64,000 bases of DNA from Diogma glabrata (GCA_963693315.1 OY856186.1:305986661-306050660), one strand, 5' to 3'; positions 41,490 to 52,006 are shown, counted from the first letter of the stretch. Notes: generated from the letters alone by a model not told the origin. Numbers and translations: made by a program.

Positions 41490-41986
41490 ATGAACTTCGG
41501 ACTTTATGTCAGAAGTTCGAACGTTTGTGGTCCACACCAGTTCCGACCAGAACATCAAATTTAAGAATTAGCGAGTTACAGCAGATGGATGATTATGAGG
41601 TGGATGCTGAACCAGAACAACATGGATATATTGAAGCGGTGGATTCAACACAGAGACGGATATTGCAGCGACCTGGCATAACATCTGACAACAGTCAACC
41701 TGGTCCATCAATGTCCAGACAACCAATAGTGTGTTTCAGATGTGGAGTAAACGGTCATCGAGCTCCTGAGTGCTCTAAGAATAGAATTAAATTATATTGT
41801 TGGAAATGTAACAAGCCGGATGTAATTTATGCAAATTGTTCATATTGTCACCCGTCGTTAAACTATCGACCGAGAGTACATGCTTCGAGGATGGTACCCT
41901 CGGTTCAACATCCAATGAGCCCGAAGAAAGCGACGAGAGATGTAGGAACGCAGGACGATCGGTCACCACCAACGAAACCCGAATAA
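41486..41986 (+). pseudogene. Gypsy gag, 3' part with zinc knuckles
   Basis: Resumes MDELRTLCQKFERLWSTP directly after the LINE tail. It contains a CCHC knuckle CFRCGVNGHRAPEC and then an unusual CWKCNKPDVIYANCSYC cluster, which lacks the standard His and may be a second, modified zinc site. It ends at 41986 in an overlap of about 150 bp with pol, which lies in the -1 frame, so Gag-Pol would need a -1 frameshift; I saw no textbook slippery heptamer. Confidence 0.8.
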
Positions 41987-44900
41987 AATCATCAAATACA
42001 TTTAATTTCCCATCGTTACATCGAACGTATTTTAGACGTCTTGAACGTAACATTAGATATTGGAGGATGAGGAAATTATTTCGCAAAGCATGTATTTCAT
42101 CTATCCTTTCAGAAACAAAGGATCCTCGGCCGCGATTAACAATAAAGATTTTGGACAAACATATTTCAGGACTATTGGATAGTGGAGCGTCAATCACAAT
42201 ACTTGGAAGAAATTCCTTGGAATTATTGGAATCATCAGGTACAACCTACTGTAAATACTCTTCGTGTATTCGTACGGCGGATGGTACAGCAAATAAAATT
42301 TTAGGTTACATCGAAATTCCAATAACTGTGAATGGCTCCACTAAACCAATGCGGTTCCATATAGTCCCTGGTTTACGAGAAGAGCTCTACCTGGGCATAG
42401 ATTTCTGGGAGAAATTCGGTATTGTTCCTTCTTTTGTTAGTGAACTGACTCGTACAGAGCCAATAACTTTAAATACACACAACCTCACCACTGATCAGCA
42501 ACATGAACTGGATATGATCAAGGATTCTTTCCCGTCATTTGAAGTGTCTGGGCTCGGAAAGACTTCTTTGGTTGAACATGTCATCGATGTTGGTGATAGT
42601 GCACCTGTTAAACAGAGGCACTATCCCACATCGCCGGCTGTTCAACTAAAGGTTTATGCCGAACTCGACCGAATGCTTCAAATGGGCGTGATCGAAGAGA
42701 GTAACAGTTCTTGGTGCTCGCCAGTGGTTTTGGTACAAAAAGAATCTGGTAAAAACAGATTATGTATTGATAGCCGTCGTGTCAATTCACTAACTAAAAA
42801 GGACGCTTACCCACTTCCCTTGATTGATGGCTTACTAGGTCGTCTAAATGGCACAAAGTACATTTCCAGTATTGATCTCAAAGATGCTTTCTGGCAGATT
42901 CCTCTGGCAGAAGCATCTAGAAACAAGACAGCCTTCACAGTGCCTGGTCGTCCATTGTATCAATTCCGGGTTATGCCCTTTGGATTGTGCAATGCTCCCC
43001 AGACAATGTGTCGGCTAATGCACAAAGTGATACCACATCAATATCACGAAAATGTCTTTGTTTATTTAGATGATCTATTGGTAGTCTCTTCCACGTTCCA
43101 GGAACATATGGAATTGCTGTCCAAAGTCTCGTCATTGTTAAGAGCGGCTGGGTTAACAATAAACCTCAAGAAAAGTAAATTTGTTCTGAGAGAGGTGAAA
43201 TACTTAGGATTTTTGGTTGGTGAAGATGGTCTTCGAACAGACCCTGACAAGGTAAGAGCTGTTGCTGAGTATCCAGCTCCGTCAACAGTTAAACCAATAC
43301 GACGATTATTGGGAATGGCTGGTTGGTACCAACGTTTCATACCAAATTATGCAAGTGTGGTATCACCGATTACGGATCTATTAAAGAAAAGTTCTGGGAA
43401 ATTGAAATGGACATTGGAAGCGCAAGCTGCTTTCGAAAATTTAAAACGATTGCTGACTACAGCACCAGTATTAGTAAACCCTGACTATAATAAAGAGTTC
43501 TTTATCAGATGCGATGCGAGTCTGACAGGGATAGGTAGTGTGTTGTATCAGGTTGATACTGACGGACAAGAGTGTCCGATAGCCTTCATGTCGAAGAAAT
43601 TAAATAGAGCTCAAAGGAATTATTCAGTTTCTGAGCTTGAATGTCTTGCGGCAGTTCTTAGTGTGAAGAAATTCAGGGGCTATGTTGAAGGTCACCGATT
43701 TACTATCGTGACTGATCACTCAAGTCTGAAGTGGCTTATGTCACAGAAAGACTTGAGTGGTCGTCTGGCTAGGTGGAGCCTAAAACTCCAACATATGGAT
43801 TTTACCATTGTCCACCAAAAAGGTACCCAAAATATAGTCCCTGATGCTCTATCTCGTCTTTATGACGATACACACGAAGAATTGACGGAAGCATTAGTAC
43901 ATCACATTAATAAAATTAAAATCGACAATGAAGGTTATCGGCACAAGGAATATACGGATATGATAGCTAAAGTTCAATCATCACCCAAGGACTTTCCTTC
44001 AGTTAAAGTCGTGGATGATAAGCTATACATACGTATTGAGCCAAGACCTGATGCAATACCCAACGATGTTCCTGTGTGGAAACTCTGGGTACCGAAACCG
44101 ATGACTTCCAACATGATTCAGAAACATCATGATGATAGTACTGCTGCTCATGGGGGTGTTAAAAAGACTTTAGAATTACTTCGACGTCTTTATTATTGGC
44201 CGGGCATGGCGTCACAGGTACACAACTATGTTGTGTCCTGCGACACATGTAAACAAACAAAAGCCACGAATCAGATATTGCGTCCTCCGATGCAATATCA
44301 ATTCGAAACAGCACGTCCATGGCAGAGAGTCTACATAGATTTTTTGGGACCGTACCCTCGTTCTACACTTGGGAATACGGTGTTATTGATAGTTCTGGAT
44401 CATGCTACGAAGTTTGTACTACTGAAACCACTTAGAAACGCAACTTCACCGAAGGTGAATGCTTTTCTGAGGAATGAAGTGTTTCTTACATATGGGGTAC
44501 CAGAGTTTCTACACAGTGACAATGGCAAACAGTTCACTAGTAGGAACTTTCAAAGTCTTTTGTCAGATTTCGGCATTAAACACATTAGGACCGGTGTCTA
44601 TAGTCCTCAAAGCAACGCGTCAGAGCGGGTCAATAGGTCAGTTCTAGCAGCAATTCGAGCGTTCATAAAAGGTCAACATACCAAGTGGGATTCACAAATT
44701 GGTGAAATCGCATATGCACTGCGAGCCGCAGTACATTCAGCTACCAAGTACTCACCGTACTATCTATTAATTGGTCAACATCCAATATCGGATGGAAATA
44801 CTTACCAATTGTTGAGATCACTACACCAGCTTGGTGAAGATGCTGGTGAGGAATTAAAACGTTCTGATCATTTGACTCTGCTCAGGAACCGTGTTCAGGA

Positions 44901-45156
44901 AAATTTAAAAGCAGCTTTTAAGAAATCGCAACATCAGTACAACCTGCGATCTAAACTATGGACTTTTCAACCACAACAACGTGTGTTTGTACGGCAACAT
45001 CATTTGAGTGACGCTACAAAAAAATTCTCGGCAAAATTGGCTCCAAAGTTCTTACCTGCGATGATTAAGACTAAGATTGGAAATGTACTCTATGAGTGCA
45101 CAGATATGAGCGGTAAGAATCTTGGAGTCCATCACGCGAAAGACATCAGGGAATGA
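41836..45156 (+). CDS. Gypsy pol: protease, reverse transcriptase, RNase H, integrase
   Basis: 1106 codons, intact. The protease shows LLDSGASITILG (Asp 115) and LYLGIDFWEKFG. The reverse transcriptase shows LCIDSRRVNSLTKKDAYPLP, SIDLKDAFWQIPL, MPFGLCNAPQTM and FVYLDDLLVVSSTF (Tyr 410). RNase H shows FFIRCDASLTGIGSVLYQ and IVTDHSSLKWL. Integrase shows an N-terminal HHCC site (HHDDS...HGG...CDTCKQTK), then catalytic Asp 835 (YIDFLGPYP), Asp 895 (HSDNGKQF) and Glu 930 (NASERVNRS), i.e. D,D-35-E. The first ATG is probably not a real start, since pol would be made by frameshift from gag. The enzyme domains look competent although the element lacks a 3' LTR. Confidence 0.92.
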   Translation: MFILSPVVKLSTESTCFEDGTLGSTSNEPEESDERCRNAGRSVTTNETRIKSSNTFNFPSLHRTYFRRLERNIRYWRMRKLFRKACISSILSETKDPRPRLTIKILDKHISGLLDSGASITILGRNSLELLESSGTTYCKYSSCIRTADGTANKILGYIEIPITVNGSTKPMRFHIVPGLREELYLGIDFWEKFGIVPSFVSELTRTEPITLNTHNLTTDQQHELDMIKDSFPSFEVSGLGKTSLVEHVIDVGDSAPVKQRHYPTSPAVQLKVYAELDRMLQMGVIEESNSSWCSPVVLVQKESGKNRLCIDSRRVNSLTKKDAYPLPLIDGLLGRLNGTKYISSIDLKDAFWQIPLAEASRNKTAFTVPGRPLYQFRVMPFGLCNAPQTMCRLMHKVIPHQYHENVFVYLDDLLVVSSTFQEHMELLSKVSSLLRAAGLTINLKKSKFVLREVKYLGFLVGEDGLRTDPDKVRAVAEYPAPSTVKPIRRLLGMAGWYQRFIPNYASVVSPITDLLKKSSGKLKWTLEAQAAFENLKRLLTTAPVLVNPDYNKEFFIRCDASLTGIGSVLYQVDTDGQECPIAFMSKKLNRAQRNYSVSELECLAAVLSVKKFRGYVEGHRFTIVTDHSSLKWLMSQKDLSGRLARWSLKLQHMDFTIVHQKGTQNIVPDALSRLYDDTHEELTEALVHHINKIKIDNEGYRHKEYTDMIAKVQSSPKDFPSVKVVDDKLYIRIEPRPDAIPNDVPVWKLWVPKPMTSNMIQKHHDDSTAAHGGVKKTLELLRRLYYWPGMASQVHNYVVSCDTCKQTKATNQILRPPMQYQFETARPWQRVYIDFLGPYPRSTLGNTVLLIVLDHATKFVLLKPLRNATSPKVNAFLRNEVFLTYGVPEFLHSDNGKQFTSRNFQSLLSDFGIKHIRTGVYSPQSNASERVNRSVLAAIRAFIKGQHTKWDSQIGEIAYALRAAVHSATKYSPYYLLIGQHPISDGNTYQLLRSLHQLGEDAGEELKRSDHLTLLRNRVQENLKAAFKKSQHQYNLRSKLWTFQPQQRVFVRQHHLSDATKKFSAKLAPKFLPAMIKTKIGNVLYECTDMSGKNLGVHHAKDIRE

Positions 45157-45190
45157 TGTCTTTTCGTTAGGTAGGGTAGTTCCTCTGTCT

Positions 45191-45545
45191 CAAAAGTTAA
45201 AAGAAATAACTTCTTCAAATGGCTATGCTATTCTAAACAAAAATGATGTAACGTTTCCTACCAGAATTTCATATACTTCCTCAACCATTATTGATTATTT
45301 TATTACGGATTGTGTTAAGTTTAAATATTGTCTAAAGTATGTTGATCTATCCTTTTCGGACCATAAACTCCTAATACTAGTAAGTAATAAATTTCAAGTT
45401 GTTTTCAAATGAAAAGATCACATGTAACTTTAAATAAAGATAGATCAATGTTTTTTTCCAAAAAAATCAATTATCAATTGAATTTCATGATTTTTAATGT
45501 GAATGAAAAGTTTAAACTGTATAATGTCAATTTAATACATAGTTG
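45191..45545 (+). pseudogene. LINE A ORF2, end of endonuclease
   Basis: Resumes with QKLKEITSSNGYAILNKNDV, TRISYTSSTIIDYFITD and LSFSDHKLLILVSN, the SDH block that closes the AP-endonuclease. It continues the fragment at 24620-25126 with at most a few codons lost. A stop at 45410 and later broken frame show decay. It ends where an LTR begins. Confidence 0.7.
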
Positions 45546-45597
45546 ATAGAAGAAATAATTTATGTGATGTGGATGTGGTATTTTATAATTATTGGGG

Positions 45598-46125
45598 TGT
45601 TTAACGCCATTGGAAATAATAACACATTAAAACAAAATAGTTGAACGATTTTATTTCAATTAAAATAAAACAAAACAAAAGATTTTTTTTTTAATTTGGA
45701 GAATCTGAAAATGTTAAGGGATTTATACATAATAAAACCGGAAGGAGAATCAGCTGTGAATGTATTTTTCTTAATTTGTATAAGCATATGGTTTTTGGAA
45801 ATAATTCCTGAAATACAGATAATTGGTTAAAGGAAGGATTTGGATATTTAATTGTGTGATACCTGAAACTGTTTTTCTGGCGGACACACATAAGGCGTGA
45901 AAGACGACAACAGGACTTGCAATACAACAATCAACAAATAAGCTAAGTTTTCCTTTTTTTATATTATTATTGATAAGATTTTTATTTTTTTAGAATGGTA
46001 GGCTAATTAGTCAGTAGATAAGAGATTTCCGAATCCATGATTCGCTTCTGGAACGAATTTATTTTTCTTGTGAATTTTTTGATAAAAAGGCCAAGCCGCA
46101 ATAAAGTGACAGTTGTACACCGTGG
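45598..46125. mobile_element. Solo LTR-like insertion in LINE A
   Basis: Starts TGTTTAACGCCATTGG, close to the TGTAACGTC start of the other LTRs, and carries AACAAATAAGCTAAG (45935), ATAAGAGATTTCCGAATCC (46019) and AAAAAGGCCAAGCC (46085). It is shorter (about 0.53 kb) than its relatives. The right end is uncertain (between about 46110 and 46135) and no target duplication was confirmed. Confidence 0.5.
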
Positions 46126-46139
46126 CACCGTGGAAAAAG

Positions 46140-47103
46140 TAATATTTTCAAGTATCAACCATTTCTTTAATATCCATCAAATCATTCATTAAAATCAATT
46201 TGGCATTTCTCAAAAAAGCTGCACAAAATCTGCGGTAGCTAATTTATTAAACGATGTATATGACGGTATTGATGATGGCTTCTATGTTGCTATTCTCTTT
46301 ATAGATATAAGAAAGGCTTTTGACTGTGTTAGTTTATTAATATTGTTGGAAAAACTGAGTCTATTGCACCTTGAAAGTCAAACCCTTTCCCTTCTTCAAA
46401 GCTACCTGAATAATCGATCTCAGGTGGTTATTATAGACAAAGAAATTGGTTCAGAAGGTTTAATTAAAGCTGGTGTACCACAAGGCTCAATACTTGGTCC
46501 TTTTTTCTTTATATTTTACATAAATGATTTTCTCGCTTAAAGGAAAAGCACAACTGTACGCAGATGATGCTTCTAACACGATCTATTAATAATTAATAAT
46601 TGGATGACTGCTAATAATTTATCGATTAATTTCGACAAAACCAACTATATCATTTTTGAAACAAAATTATTCCCTGCAAATTTTCCCTCCAGCTTCAATT
46701 TAAATGGACATAGAATAATGTCAACTAGATCAACCAAATATCTCGGAATCATGATCGATTCCAAACTCCAATGGAACGACCATATTTTGAGTATAAGGAG
46801 ATCTATCACGCCTATTATTTTCGCACTTAAAAAAATCAGAAACTATATTAACGAAAAAATAGGATGGTTGATTTATTTTGCTCACATAAATAGTCGTTTC
46901 TTATATATGAATTTAAATTGGTGTACAACATCTAAAAAAAACTTGTATGGACTGAGTGTACTACAAAATAGAGCAATTAAGATTATTAAAAAACTACCAC
47001 GTCTAACACCATCGGTCGAATTGTACTCCGAAAACATTCTCCCTCTACGAATTCTAAGCCGGTATGAGCTTTTGCTATTTGTTTACAAAATTAAAACAGG
47101 TCA
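46140..47103 (+). pseudogene. LINE A ORF2, reverse transcriptase part
   Basis: Frames read NQFGISQKSCTKSAVANLLN, VAILFIDIRKAFDCV, GVPQGSILGPFFFIFYINDF, then after a frameshift near 46540 a decayed ADDA block (ACGCAGATGATGC), LSINFDKTNYIIFETK and STKYLGIMIDSKLQWNDHI. This is the CR1/Jockey-group reverse transcriptase, similar block by block to the intact LINE at 38323. At 47103 it is cut by LINE B. Confidence 0.75.
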
Positions 47104-47704
47104 TCTCACAGGTCACTTCTTTTAGTTTATAAATCTTTTATACGTCCCTGCATGGAATACTGTTCTCACATATGGGGTGGAGCTTACTTGAGTAGTCTCA
47201 ACTGCCTTGATTCTGTACAGCATAGAGCTATTAAACTCATTGGTAACCCTAGTCTTACTAACGGTCTTGATTCCTTGCAGCACAGAAGAAATGTTGCTGA
47301 TTTGACTATATTTTATAAATATATTATGGATGAACGAGCTTCTGAAGAGATCAAATCGATTTTACCTAAATCAGCAAACCTTTCGCGTCACACCAGAGCA
47401 AACGTAGCAGCGCATCCCTTTACAGTTCAAATAATTAGGTGTAGAACTGTAGCCTTCCAACGTGACTTTTTCAACAGAGTATCTCATCTTTGGAATGCCT
47501 TACCTTCCTGGGTTTTCCCTGATGAATTTAATCCTCAAGGCTTTAAAGTTAACGTTCATAAATTTCTCAGAGAATCTTAATTTGCATTCCATTCTTATCC
47601 CTAGTTGGCATGGTATCTTCGGATATTCAGAGACGTTAATTTATAATTTATTATAATTAACACTAAACATGCCTAACTTTGAATAAAAAAAAAAAAAAAA
47701 AAAA
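47104..47704 (+). mobile_element. LINE B: 5'-truncated LINE insertion with ORF2 tail and poly(A)
   Basis: The 142-codon frame at 47152-47580 reads MEYCSHIWGGAYLSSLNCLD, HRAIKLIGNPSLTNGLDSLQ, HRRNVADLTIFYKYIMDERA, FQRDFFNRVSHLWNALPSWV. This is the C-terminal region of a LINE ORF2 different from LINE A (SHxWGG, HRRxVAxLxxFY, FxNRxxxLWNxLP). It ends in about 20 A (47685-47704), after which the LINE A frame resumes as LKCNINFQTLGDIHGYSTRR. Confidence 0.75.
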
Positions 47705-47995
47705 TCTGAAATGTAATATCAATTTCCAGACACTCGGTGATATTCATGGCTACTCTACTAGACGTAAATCCAACTTTTATGTTGCACCAGTTAAAACAAA
47801 AAGGGCCATGTCTAATGTCTTTTTAAAGGTTTAGTTGAATTTAATAAATTACCCTCTAGTCTTAAGAATACTACTCCGATAAACAAATTTAAAAAACTTT
47901 TGAAGTCAATTATTCTCGAACACCAGGAAAACTTACCAGTATCATAAGATTGTAAGATTGTATTGAACCACCCCTACACCCAGAAAAAAAAAAAA
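47705..47995 (+). pseudogene. LINE A 3' end
   Basis: Continues the LINE A ORF2 C-terminus (FQTLGDIHGYSTRRKSNFYV, then in shifted frame KGLVEFNKLPSSLKNTTPIN and FKKLLKSII), a short 3' UTR and a run of 12 A at 47984-47995. Confidence 0.65.
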
Positions 47996-48880
47996 TAAGG
48001 GAGTTTATTAGAGTTTATTATTAGATTCAATTAAAACATTAGAAGAATAAGTTTTGTTAGGTTGGATTTTATCACTAAATTCACATGTGCTGTCTGGGTG
48101 TATGAAGATTTTCCCTCCAAATTGATAATCCTCAACATTAATGGTGGATGCTTGATAGTTCTGGTTTCAATGGGATTTAATAATTATACATTTGATTTTA
48201 ATTTTGATTAATGTTTAATTTGATGAATTATATAATCTACAGTAATGATTTATAAAAATTTATGTATTCTACTAAAGTATGTTATTACTATATAGGCTGC
48301 CGCAACAGTTGCTTGCAACTACAGGCAGGACAAACAAATAATAAAGAAAAAAAAGATACGACGTTTGTCCATGATTAATTAGTTTAAATTATGGATGAAC
48401 TATTCCATTAAATTTTCTGATGTGAAGAAAGGCATATTTGCCTTGCTTTCACTAGTTGAAAAAATATTGTCAATTTTGGCATATGAAATATGAAATATGA
48501 CTGTTGATGGACAGTTTATATTCATTTAAGTTATATAAATTTTTTATATAAATTAAATGTTTTTGAAATAAAATGTATTTTATAATTTTTAAATTTAAAC
48601 GAAATAAAAATGAAACAAATATTTCATTTTTATTTCATTTAAGTTTAAAAATTATGAAATACATTTTATTTCAAAAACATTTAATTTATATAAAAAACCA
48701 AAACAAAACAAAGTAAAAACAATAACATTTGTGAGTGATATGTTATTCTAATGGCGTGTTCATGTTCGATTTACAAGTTTTATTGCTTATTTTAAGTTTT
48801 TAAGTTCAGTTTACCAGTTTAGTAGATAAAAACGAGTGAGTTTTTTGACAAACTGCAAATTCTGTATTTAAATACTAAAT
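47996..48880. repeat. Non-coding stretch with a 157-bp palindrome (48541-48697)
   Basis: Arms of about 76 bp (TTTTATATAAATTAAATG... and its reverse complement) flank a 6-bp centre, CAAATA near 48616. They look nearly identical. The rest shows no ORF. Confidence 0.7.
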
Positions 48881-48889
48881 GCAAATAAT

Positions 48890-49053
48890 GAATAAAAACC
48901 GAAAGTACCTTGTGGTAAATGAACTTTTAACAAGTTCAGATTCATCTGATGATGAAATGGAAGCAATTTGTGCAACTTACATGGAAAAGCGGAACTTAGT
49001 AAAATTAATAACTTCGTAGAAGTAATAGAGGCGTTTGATAACATAGGGGTATT
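48890..49053 (+). pseudogene. Harbinger transposase 3, N-terminal fragment
   Basis: Reads MNKNRKYLVVNELLTSSDSS and DDEMEAICATYMEKRNLVK, then after a 1-bp shift KINNFVEVIEAFDN. An acidic Ser/Asp-rich start followed by (K)xxNFVEVxxxxF is the usual N-terminus of one group of PIF/Harbinger transposases. The rest of the gene is absent; 49054-49585 is AT-rich without coding matches. Confidence 0.5.
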
Positions 49054-49585
49054 TTTTCCTAAGTATTTATTGAATTTAAAACATTTACAAATAACATATT
49101 TATTTACAAATAACATATTTATTTACAAACATAGTTCAGACGAAAAAGGTCCACTGAACTGCTAAATTGTAGTTTCATTGAACATTTTTTTTTAGTTGTA
49201 ATTTGTTTACACTGAGTTTTGAGTGGATCAGTTTTAGTTTTTTTTTTAAGTTTTATTCAAAATTCTACATACATGCAGTTTTTTAGCAATTAACACCAGA
49301 AAAGTGATGTAAATCGAATACGCCATTAGTTATAAATAGGTGTAGCAAACTCCTAGTGGGCATTTATAAATAAAGTTTTATAACAATAAAAAGATTTATA
49401 GTTTCCAAATATTATAAATTTAAGAATAAGATTAATCAAATAAATTTTCTGGTAATTTTGTTTTGACATTTCTTACCATTCTCCTTAAAAATTCATTTTA
49501 GTTCCAATTAATTCATATAGAGGGGAAATTTAAGTGAGGGTATGTAGACTTTTTTTAATTATCTACACGTGAGAAAAAATATCTC

Positions 49586-49632
49586 CAACTGGAAATCCCA
49601 CTAGTGAGAAACGCTACAGAATGACCATCCTG
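49586..49632 (-). repeat. Right copy of the 47-bp inverted terminal sequence
   Basis: Reverse complement CAGGATGGTCATTCTGTAGC... matches 24092-24138 with about four differences. The family Y coding sequence begins immediately to its right. Confidence 0.65.
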
Positions 49633-50231
49633 ATCTCCAAAGACTTTGCTGCCATTTTTGGTGAAAAAAAATCAATGGGACTGTTTGATAACTGGTCAAA
49701 TTTTGTATTAAAATTTCCAATAATTGTGTCTCAAATTAAAGACAAAAAAACTCAAGAGAGATTTAAAGAAGTGAACCAAAAAACACCTAACGATAAAAAT
49801 ATTTAACAACTATTGATGTATTTTTTATTCTAAATTCTTTTTTGTAGATTCTAGAGATGCGATTTTGTCATTGTTGTTGCACAGTATTTTACAACCAGTT
49901 CGTCGTATTGAAATCAAAAATAAAAATGAAGGCAAAAAATTTTGGAGACCCAGCATTTCCACATCTCAAGATAGTTTCTTAATTCATGTTTACACCGAAG
50001 GAGATGTTGTGCTAACAACTATAAAGCGCGCGAATATGTACAACGAAATGGGATTAGGATGTCAACCATATATAATAGCTGTTGGTGATAACATTTTTAA
50101 TTTGAAAATATTTTTTATTTCGTTAGATAATATTTTATATAAGATAAGAAAATATTATCTTTATATATAAATTTGATAGATTTGTATAGCTTACACTTTT
50201 TGCCGTAGGCTCTTGGCGTAATTCGTTGAAT

Positions 50232-50318
50232 AACATATTTGTTTGACACTTGTTTTTTACGCACGTTACGCACGTCTTTTAACGTGCGTAAAAAACAAGT
50301 GTCGAACAAATATGTTAT
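50232..50318. repeat. 38-bp-arm hairpin
   Basis: AACATATTTGTTTGACACTT and the following bases to AACGTT-side CGCACGTT are mirrored after a 13-bp spacer (ACGCACGTCTTTT) by AACGTGCGTAAAAAACAAGT and on to TATGTT, with one mismatch. It sits between family Y and the gypsy fragment. Confidence 0.8.
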
Positions 50319-50334
50319 TGATAGATTTGATTTG

Positions 50335-51678
50335 ATAAAACTCCAACATATGGATTTTACCATTGTCCACCAAAAAGGTACCCAAAATATAGTCCCTGAT
50401 GCTCTATATGACAATACACACGAAGAATTTGCGGAAGCATTATCACACCATATTAATGATATTAAGCTCGACAATGATGTCTATCGGCACAAAGAGTATA
50501 CGGATATGATAGCTAAAGTACAATCATCACCTAAAGATTTTCCTTTAGTTAGAACCATGGATGATAAGCTATATATTCGTATTGAGCCAAGACCTGATGC
50601 GATTCCTAATGATGTTCCCGTGTGGAAACTCTGGATACCGAAACCGATGACTTTGAGCATGATTCAGAAACATCATGATGATAGTACTGCTGCTCATGGA
50701 GATGTAAAGAAGACGTTGGAATTACTTCGACGTCTCTACTATTGGCCGGGCATAGCGTCACAGATACACAACTATGTTGTGTCCTGTGAAACATGTAAAC
50801 AAACACATGCCACGAATCAGATATTGCGTCCTCCGATGCAATATCAATTCGAAACAGCACGTCCATATGGCAGATAGTCTATGTAGATTTTTTGTGACCG
50901 TACCCTCGTTCTACACTTGGTAGTACGGTAATACTGATTGTTCTGGATCATGCTACAAAGTTTGTACTATTGAAACCCCTTCGAAACGCATCTTCACCGA
51001 AGGTGAAAGCGTTTTTGAAGAACGATGTGTTTCTACAGCGACAACGGTAAGCAGTTTCTTAGCAAGACTTTTCAAAATTTACTGTCAGATTTCGGCATCA
51101 AACATATCAGGACGGGTGTATATAGTCCGCAGAGCAATGCTTCAGAGAGAGTGAACAGGTCAGTTCTCGCAGCAATCCGAGCTTTCGTGAAGGGCCAACA
51201 CACTAAATGGGATGCTCAAATTGGTAAGATTGCTTATGCATGGCGTGCCGCAGTACATGCTGCAACTAAATATTTAGCATATTACCTATTATTTGGCCAA
51301 CATCCAATAGCAGATGGAAACACAAATCATTTGATGAGGTCGCTTCACGCGCTTGGGGAAGACGTTGGTGAAGAAGTAGGACGTTCGGATCATTTAGCCA
51401 TGCTTAGAAATCGTGTCCAACAAAACCTGACGGCAGCATTTAAGAAGACGCAACATCATTATAATCTGCGAGCTAAGTTGCGAATCTTCCAGCCACAACA
51501 ACGCGTGTTTGTTCGTCAGCATCACCTGAGCGATGCAACTAAAAAGTTTTCGGCTAAGCTGGCTCCAAAATTCTTACCCGCGATAATCAAAACAAGAATT
51601 GGTAACGTACTTTACGAGTGCGAAGACATAAGCGGTAAGAGTATTGGAGTCCATCACGCGAAGGATATCAAGGAATGA
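50335..51678 (+). pseudogene. Gypsy copy 3: 3' half of pol
   Basis: Starts at LQHMDFTIVHQKGTQNIVPD, matching the gypsy pol of copy 2 from its RNase H end, and runs through the integrase to a stop at 51676. Nucleotide similarity to copy 2 is high. A 1-bp insertion at about 50870 (CCATATGGCAG for CCATGGCAG), a TGA at about 50896 and a deletion near 51030 that removes the residues before SDNGKQF break the frame, so the integrase would be dead. A deletion also removed part of RNase H (DALSRL reads DAL). The 5' half and 5' LTR are lost. Confidence 0.85.
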
Positions 51679-52006
51679 TATCTTTCATTCGGTAGTGTAG
51701 TTCTTTCGTCGGGTTTTCGTCATTGGGGTTCACACTTCCAAGGTCGTATATTACTGATTTGTATCAAGGATTCAACGGTGCTGACGCTCGGATGGATGGC
51801 AGATTTCAGTACTCAGTGTCAATTCCTAGGAATTTCGCGAGTATTGGAATCTGTCCTCCACCTTGGCATCAGTTACTGTTGATTCCTTGATCCCAGGAAA
51901 AAGATTTTCAAACGCCAGTTCAAGGGTTTCTCGACATAGAATTGGTGACGACGTTTTCTTTTGACTCCAAAGTCAAGTATCCTTATTCTTGCTTTGGAGT
52001 CATGGT
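51679..52006 (+). other. Gypsy copy 3: 3' untranslated region
   Basis: Non-coding DNA between pol and the LTR. Its first 30 bp correspond to the 34 bp that follow pol in copy 2 (TAGTGTAGTTCTTTCGTC versus TAGGGTAGTTCCTCTGTC). An obvious purine-only polypurine tract is not visible before the LTR. Confidence 0.6.

Larger units (their letters stand above)
25127..45190 (+). mobile_element. Gypsy-type LTR retrotransposon (copy 2), nested host of several insertions
   Basis: Order: 5' LTR (25127-25301 plus 32668 to about 33171), primer-binding site 33172, leader ORF 33556, TGTANATA cluster, gag 35767-36999 and 41486-41986, pol to 45156. The LTR start TATAACGTCCGC compares with TGTAACGTCGGC of the LTR at 52007. 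Insertions inside it are LTR-x with the I-type LINE and a hAT element in the 5' LTR, and a CR1/Jockey-group LINE in gag. The 3' UTR and 3' LTR are missing: only 34 bp follow pol before LINE A resumes, against about 330 bp before the LTR in copy 3. It therefore could not transpose unaided. Confidence 0.7.
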
